A DNA stretch of 64,000 bases from Hydrotalea sp. (GTDB lineage: Bacteria > Bacteroidota > Bacteroidia > Chitinophagales > Chitinophagaceae): NCBI GenBank assembly GCA_022402565.1, contig JAKRSC010000005.1, forward strand, positions 87,240 to 151,239, given 5' to 3'. The translations under genes were made by a program, and so were the position numbers. Position 1 is the stretch's first letter; the number at the start of each line of letters is the position of its first letter. Shown piece by piece: positions 60,071 through 64,000 of the stretch. Under the pieces are notes generated by a model. That model was given only the letters and a program-made list of their open reading frames with translations, ran no database searches and had not been told where the DNA came from.

Positions 60071-60754
60071 ATGCATAAAATGATATCACTCAACACTTCA
60101 TTTTTATTCACTTTTTTAGTTTTAACATCAATTGTGTCGGCTCAATTTAGCAGAACTGAAAAATCAAATTTTTTCCGAGTTGGTGTTTCTCATAGTCTAC
60201 CATTGATTAGTGCAGGGGCATATTTTTTTGGTGATGCTTCTTATTGGGGAACTTTCCGAGGAACAATTGATTTTGGTATGACACATTCTTTAAAAAATGG
60301 ATTTGCAATAACTAATTTAATAAAATCAACTATTCGCAACCCCCTTATTGGAAGAAGTTTACAAAGAACACCTGAAGGTAGTAGAGATCGTGCGAGGTTA
60401 ATTTTCGATTACGAATTTTCTTTAAATAAACTATTTTTTAAAGACGAGAAATATATTGGATACATTGGACTAACAGGTGGGTTAAATTTTATTGGTGTGA
60501 ATTATAAAGCTAGGGACCTAGTGCCTGTTACAAACTTTTCACCTTGGGCTGCAGCCGTTGGTTATGGCATTGAAAAACACAGTCTCATGTTTCCATCTTT
60601 TGGCATAAACATTGGCGTTCCTATTAGTAAAAATAAGCTAACACATATAGAAATTGAATGCGATTATCTCCCCTATTATGATCAATCACGCACATTCAAC
60701 AATATGGGATTTATTAGGGGCGGCCTCGGGATTGTAAGATTTATTAAAATGTAA
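60071..60754 (+). CDS. Secreted protein, probable outer-membrane beta-barrel (cargo 1)
   Basis: The 227-residue product has a signal peptide (ISLNTSFLFTFLVLTSIVSA/Q) and then amphipathic strands such as RVGVSHSLPLISAGAYFFGD, KYIGYIGLTGGLNFIGVNYK and HIEIECDYLPYYD, finishing GGLGIVRFIKM, a pattern of small beta-barrels. No family recognised. It is followed after 4 nt by another signal-peptide protein, making a two-gene unit. It lies between the full-length membrane protein gene and the smc-tail relic. Confidence 0.6.
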   Translation: MHKMISLNTSFLFTFLVLTSIVSAQFSRTEKSNFFRVGVSHSLPLISAGAYFFGDASYWGTFRGTIDFGMTHSLKNGFAITNLIKSTIRNPLIGRSLQRTPEGSRDRARLIFDYEFSLNKLFFKDEKYIGYIGLTGGLNFIGVNYKARDLVPVTNFSPWAAAVGYGIEKHSLMFPSFGINIGVPISKNKLTHIEIECDYLPYYDQSRTFNNMGFIRGGLGIVRFIKM

Positions 60755-60758
60755 ACAA

Positions 60759-61424
60759 ATGAAAAACAGAATCATTCTTTGCTTATTCATTCTAACATTT
60801 ATTCCATGTTTTGTTTTAATTGCACAACAAACAGAAAATAAATTAAAGGTTCAGACTTTTTTTGGTTGGAGTGGCAACTTTTATGTTAAATCGCCTGATT
60901 ATAATACTCCTAACCCAAATGAAAGACGTTTTTTTAGGAAAGATTTTTCGGGTACTGGTGCAGGTTTTGATATAAGTTATCAAATTGGAAAAAGAGGAGC
61001 AATTGGCCTAGGTTATGCCAGGTCTGTTAATAAAGGTACTCAAGATTGGGAGGTTGCAATTGGCTCAAATACACTAGCGCTACAAAGTTTTGATACTAGA
61101 CATGAGAATGTTTTTGTAAACTTATTCTATGAACATAAACACAATTTAAAAAACGAATTCTATGTTTCTTGGCAAGTTGGTTTCTCTTGGTTTTATTCAA
61201 ATCAACAAGAAATATCTATCTCGAACAATGACCCATTAAGAACTCTCTATACATTTCAGGAAAGGAAAAGAATGGAAAATGGAGGCGTAATTAGTGGAAT
61301 TGAATTTGGAAGAAAATTAAGTTCTCATGTTGACCTAGGTATCAGAACAAGGCTATATTGGATAACTCCTACAGGCTTATTTGAGTCTATTTTTGTTTCC
61401 CCAGTGTTGTCTGTAAAATTATAA
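60759..61424 (+). CDS. Secreted protein, probable outer-membrane beta-barrel (cargo 1)
   Basis: The 221-residue product has a signal peptide (IILCLFILTFIPCFVLIA/Q) and alternating-strand sequence with GAGFDISYQIGKRGAIGLGY, ENVFVNLFYEHKHNLKNEFY and VSWQVGFSWFYSNQQE, ending IFVSPVLSVKL, i.e. a beta-barrel-like end with a hydrophobic C-terminal strand. No family recognised. It partners the gene at 60071. Its TAA stop is formed with the first bases of the A run of the smc-terminator relic, so cargo 1 ends exactly where the repeat starts. Confidence 0.6.
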   Translation: MKNRIILCLFILTFIPCFVLIAQQTENKLKVQTFFGWSGNFYVKSPDYNTPNPNERRFFRKDFSGTGAGFDISYQIGKRGAIGLGYARSVNKGTQDWEVAIGSNTLALQSFDTRHENVFVNLFYEHKHNLKNEFYVSWQVGFSWFYSNQQEISISNNDPLRTLYTFQERKRMENGGVISGIEFGRKLSSHVDLGIRTRLYWITPTGLFESIFVSPVLSVKL

Positions 61425-61493
61425 AAAAAGCCCCCGCAGAAAACAGCATGGGCGGTTATAGAACAGATTAAATCAGACGATAATTAAGTGATC
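61423..61493 (-). repeat. Relic of the smc 3' end and terminator (71 bp)
   Basis: This 71-bp stretch aligns without gaps to 63260-63330 and is identical at 65 of 71 positions. The original contains the smc terminator and the last codons of smc; here the hairpin has lost pairs (two mismatches), so it is probably a weak terminator. It is joined, after 27 nt, to the truncated copy of the 143-aa gene. Confidence 0.85.
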
Positions 61494-61517
61494 TCAATAA
61501 GGGTGAAACTAAATTAT

Positions 61518-61748
61518 TTACACCACTTCTTGTCCTTTCTCGAATTGTCGGAAAATATACTCATCCTGAATTACAAACTCCTTCCATCCAGTATGAAACC
61601 TAATCTGATAAACAGATGCACCAGCAGAATCAACCACTTGCTCTACTACTCCATTTGCTTGTTCTCCATCAATAAAATCTGGCTGCCGTGTAAACAGTAC
61701 ATACACTCCGAAGCATACAACGTACAAAACAATGGCTAATGATTTCAA
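61518..61748 (-). pseudogene. Truncated copy of the DUF3592-like gene
   Basis: The frame encodes 76 residues almost identical to residues 1-76 of the gene at 59445, with a few changes such as SAGASVY for SSGTTVH and FEKGQEVV for FQNGQEVV. The DNA alignment 61521-61748 against 59649-59876 is gapless over 228 nt and begins exactly at the TTG start codon. The remaining 67 residues, including the second membrane helix, are missing and replaced by 27 nt of other sequence and the smc-terminator relic. It is most likely a recombination remnant, although a short anchored peptide could still be made. Confidence 0.85.
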
Positions 61749-61986
61749 AGTTTACAATTAATGTTATGAATAATTAACTTGACAAAGAACGCTGAATTTC
61801 TTATCATAAGCATTTAAATAGTTTTTTCAACTTGATCGACTATTTACATGCCTTCATTCAATCACCAAATTTTTGTGAAGAAAGTTAAAAATTCGAAATA
61901 TTATGATAGATTTATAATGAAATTGATTTGATTAAGATGTTTTTACCAAAACAAATCAGCGATTTATAACCCTAAAACTAATCAAA

Positions 61987-62490
61987 ATGAAAAAAATTAT
62001 TCTGTTAATCGCAATTATTGCATTTCAAGTTTCAACTGGTTACTCACAAAAAATTACAGATGGTGCCACCATAGACCTTGACGGGCTTTCAGTAACTTTT
62101 AACATTTTAAATAAAGAATCAATTTCAGTAGGGAATAAAAATTTCGACCGATATAAAGTCTCAGCTACACTGGTAAACAATACAGGAAAAAACTTGGGGT
62201 TTCGCTTAAATAGCTATCCTCAAATAGTTTCAAATACAGAACTGGTTGAATTGAATTGTGTGAATGCAACTGGAGCAAGACAAACATCCAAAAGACTTAA
62301 ACTTAAATTGAATACACATCTTGTACAAGCCACTTACTCAGCCATGAATAAAGATGGTAAACTTCAAAATAATATCTTAACCGTTACAGCAGGATACTAT
62401 CTAGATAATGGTGCATCTGTAAAAGACGAAGCAATTTTCATTGTTCCAGAAGGGGAAGAACCCAATGTAACAGTTAGAAAAACTATGTAA
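61987..62490 (+). CDS. Secreted protein, unknown function (cargo 2)
   Basis: The 167-residue product has a signal peptide (KKIILLIAIIAFQVSTGYS/Q) and a beta-rich body (TIDLDGLSVTFNILNKESIS, RYKVSATLVNNTGKNLGFRL, NNILTVTAGYYLDNG) that looks like one or two immunoglobulin-like or beta-sandwich domains. No family recognised. A 238-nt gap precedes it, in which an inverted repeat AAATAGT/ACTATTT lies around 61816-61847. It forms a two-gene unit with the DUF3667 gene 44 nt downstream. Confidence 0.6.
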   Translation: MKKIILLIAIIAFQVSTGYSQKITDGATIDLDGLSVTFNILNKESISVGNKNFDRYKVSATLVNNTGKNLGFRLNSYPQIVSNTELVELNCVNATGARQTSKRLKLKLNTHLVQATYSAMNKDGKLQNNILTVTAGYYLDNGASVKDEAIFIVPEGEEPNVTVRKTM

Positions 62491-62534
62491 TACCAAAACT
62501 CAATTTACAGAAATTAGCTTACTAACTTATTGCG

Positions 62535-63245
62535 ATGATAACATGTAAGAATTGTGGTCATATTTTCGCTGGGAATTATTGCAACAATTGTGGTCAGTCT
62601 TCAAAAACAAAAAGAATTGATGTCAAGTTTATCTGGACAGATATCGAACATGGACTACTCCATGTAAATAAAACGCTGTTTCATTCATTAAAAAATTTAT
62701 TTCTCGATCCAGGTAGAACTATCAAGGAATTTTTGGAAGGAAAAAGGATTCATCATATCATGCCAATATCTTTATGCATCATATTGGCTACTATTTATGC
62801 GGTGCTGTATCATGTTTTAAGAATTAATTTATCTACTTCACATGAAAGAAATGTAGAGGAAGCAACTGAATATTTTTTTAGTCACTATTATTGGTTTGTA
62901 GTTGCTACCATTCCAATTTACGCTTTTACTACAAAACTGTTTTTTAGGTTCAAGCAATATAATTATTGGGAGTATCTTGTTGTTGCTGCATACAAACTTT
63001 CGCAAAGACTTTTTGTGCACATCCTTTCAATTCCTATTTTTTATATGCTAACAACAGATGCTGCCATAAAAAACTTTCTTTTAGTGCTTTCGTGTATAGA
63101 TGTTGGGCTTATCATTTGGACCAATCTTCAGTTTTTTAATCAGCTATCCAGATTTAAGATAATTCTCTATTCAATTTTGAGTACACTTTTATTTACACTC
63201 ATTATTTTAATCCTGATAACATTAATTCTAATTATGGTAAGCTGA
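62535..63245 (+). CDS. DUF3667 membrane protein with zinc ribbon (cargo 2)
   Basis: The 236-residue protein starts with a zinc ribbon, TCKNCGHIFAGNYCNNCGQS, then RIDVKFIWTDIEHGLLHVNK and LFLDPGRTIKEFLEGKRIHH, the signature of DUF3667. Four or five transmembrane helices follow (from about residue 73). This is a Bacteroidota membrane family of unknown function. It is the last gene before the real smc terminator and ends 14 nt before it. Confidence 0.85.
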   Translation: MITCKNCGHIFAGNYCNNCGQSSKTKRIDVKFIWTDIEHGLLHVNKTLFHSLKNLFLDPGRTIKEFLEGKRIHHIMPISLCIILATIYAVLYHVLRINLSTSHERNVEEATEYFFSHYYWFVVATIPIYAFTTKLFFRFKQYNYWEYLVVAAYKLSQRLFVHILSIPIFYMLTTDAAIKNFLLVLSCIDVGLIIWTNLQFFNQLSRFKIILYSILSTLLFTLIILILITLILIMVS

Positions 63246-63259
63246 GCCCATAATTGCTC

Positions 63260-63330
63260 AAAAAAAGCCCCCGCTGAAAACAGCAGGGGCGGTTATAGAA
63301 CGGATTAAAACAGACGTTAATTAAGCGATC
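63260..63330 (-). terminator. smc terminator and last codons (parent of the 61423 relic)
   Basis: On the minus strand GCCCCTGCTG-TTTT-CAGCGGGGGC followed by seven T is fully paired (one T-G wobble), a strong terminator at 63290-63260. The adjoining 63317-63330 encodes the end of SMC. The whole 71 bp is repeated at 61423-61493. Confidence 0.88.
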
Positions 63331-64000
63331 GAAAATCGACCGGTACTAATTTACTTACACCAGGTTCTTGCATGGTCACTCCATAAATGACATCCACAGC
63401 ACCCATCGTCATTTTGTTGTGGGTTACAATAATGAACTGTGAATTTTCGCTGAATTGTTTGATCATATTGGTGAACTTACCAACGTTGGCATCATCCAAT
63501 GGCGCATCTACCTCATCCAAAATACAGAATGGAGCCGGCTTAATCAGGTAAATAGAAAACAATAAGGCCGTTGCGGTTAAAGTCTTCTCTCCCCCGCTTA
63601 ATTGGGTAATAGACGATGGACGCTTACCCTTAGGCTTGGCAATAATATCAATTCCTGTTTCAGCCAAGTTCTCCGGATTTTCAAGCACTAAATCGGCAGT
63701 ATCCTCCTCGGTGAACAATGCTTTAAACACTTTCTGGAAATTATCACGCACCTGATTGAATGTCTCCAAGAATTGTTGGTTAGCGGTAGCCTCCACCTCT
63801 TGAATGGTTTGAAGCAAACTTTCCTTAGCAGTGGTTAAATCATTTTTTTGCTCTAAAATGAAATCGTAGCGCTTCTTCATTTCTTGAAAGGCTTCAATAG
63901 CAGTTGGGTTTACTTCACCCATATTCTCTAAGCGCTTTTTTAATCGGTCAGACGATGCCTGTAACTCTTCAACCGTATCTGTACCAGTTCTAGCCTGATC
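63317..64000 (-). CDS. smc: Chromosome segregation protein SMC, C-terminal part
   Basis: The frame runs off the right edge, giving the last 227 residues. A coiled-coil end (EELQASSDRLKKRLEN, FQEMKKRYDFILEQKNDLTT) leads into the C-terminal ATPase half: signature motif ITQLSGGEKTLTATALLF, Walker B PFCILDEVDAPLDDANV and the H-loop FIIVTHNKMTMGAVDVIYG. Together with the N-terminal half (outside the window) this forms the condensin-like ATPase that organises the chromosome. A Met at 63922 is internal, not a start. Confidence 0.95.
   Translation of the reverse strand, partial: DQARTGTDTVEELQASSDRLKKRLENMGEVNPTAIEAFQEMKKRYDFILEQKNDLTTAKESLLQTIQEVEATANQQFLETFNQVRDNFQKVFKALFTEEDTADLVLENPENLAETGIDIIAKPKGKRPSSITQLSGGEKTLTATALLFSIYLIKPAPFCILDEVDAPLDDANVGKFTNMIKQFSENSQFIIVTHNKMTMGAVDVIYGVTMQEPGVSKLVPVDFRSLN

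Noticed and set aside
59445-61748. Insertion sequence as the cause of the repeated blocks near smc
   Set aside because: No transposase frame, terminal inverted repeats or target-site duplications are visible at the block edges.

Overview
This window is AT-rich, densely packed bacterial chromosome. It most likely comes from a Bacteroidota species, probably in or near the Chitinophagaceae. The evidence is the set of lineage-typical families (YfhO-type membrane protein, DUF2911, DUF3667, DUF3810, DUF6526, DUF6580, futalosine-pathway MqnA, a bacilliredoxin of the YtxJ type, secreted S9 peptidase, zinc-less L32) and repeated Bacteroidota promoter elements of the form TAnnTTTG, two of them with a TTTG exactly 20 nt upstream. 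The genus is an inference. No rRNA, tRNA, CRISPR array, transposase or phage gene was recognised.

Layout. 1-1700: end of an unidentified gene (Nudix-like tail), a lone E-set/CBM48-like protein, and a queuosine-precursor transporter operon. 1731-10518: a cell-surface glycan operon of eight genes (YfhO membrane protein, one GT-B and four GT-A glycosyltransferases, an FkbM methyltransferase and a second methyltransferase), mostly joined by 4-nt overlaps. 10508-19321: housekeeping (MqnA, PurB, DacB, CinA, a 2-oxoacid dehydrogenase E2) plus lineage-specific proteins. 19406-25388: secreted S9 peptidase, a membrane HisKA-only protein, and an exonuclease / polyprenol-sugar synthase / EamA transporter operon. 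25520-27510: small lipoprotein, bacilliredoxin and a CstB-like persulfide dioxygenase-rhodanese, a likely thiol/persulfide module. 27584-33145: thiolase, DUF6580, ManA, YraN, cysteine-cluster protein, XerD, histidine phosphatase. 33155-37731: VWA lipid-free secreted protein, ECF sigma factor with a TonB-tailed anti-sigma-like partner, DUF2911 protein. 37857-41260: DnaK and a lipoprotein alpha-amylase. 41360-44406: tryptophan-dioxygenase-family / lipoprotein / CrcB / pyrophosphatase / half-size TauE operon and a 52-aa membrane peptide. 44451-47344: NlpC/P60 peptidase, a second ECF sigma/anti-sigma-like pair, DUF3810. 47438-49188: the YceD-rpmF-plsX operon. 49198-53911: REP-like repeats, a 59-aa peptide, cystathionine beta-synthase with CBS domains, a signal-less helical-backbone receptor, small membrane proteins, a thioredoxin-fold protein. 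54090-59444: a kinase-like protein of unknown family, a transglutaminase-like protein, class I aldolase, AccD, SmpB.

The most interesting region is 59445-64000. A 143-aa membrane protein gene and the last codons plus terminator of smc are each present twice, in the order: full gene, two-gene cargo 1, smc-tail relic joined to a truncated gene copy, two-gene cargo 2, real smc tail. The repeated blocks have matching sharp edges and the two cargos (about 1.5 kb each) look unrelated. This is what stacked alternative cassettes at a fixed chromosomal site, or a tandem duplication whose interior was later replaced, would look like.

Several short genes missed by simple ORF length filters are included (25520, 44248, 49574, 52097). 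Many starts were moved inward because a promoter, a signal peptide or a divergent gene made the longest reading frame unlikely. All functional calls come from reading the translations by eye, without database searches.
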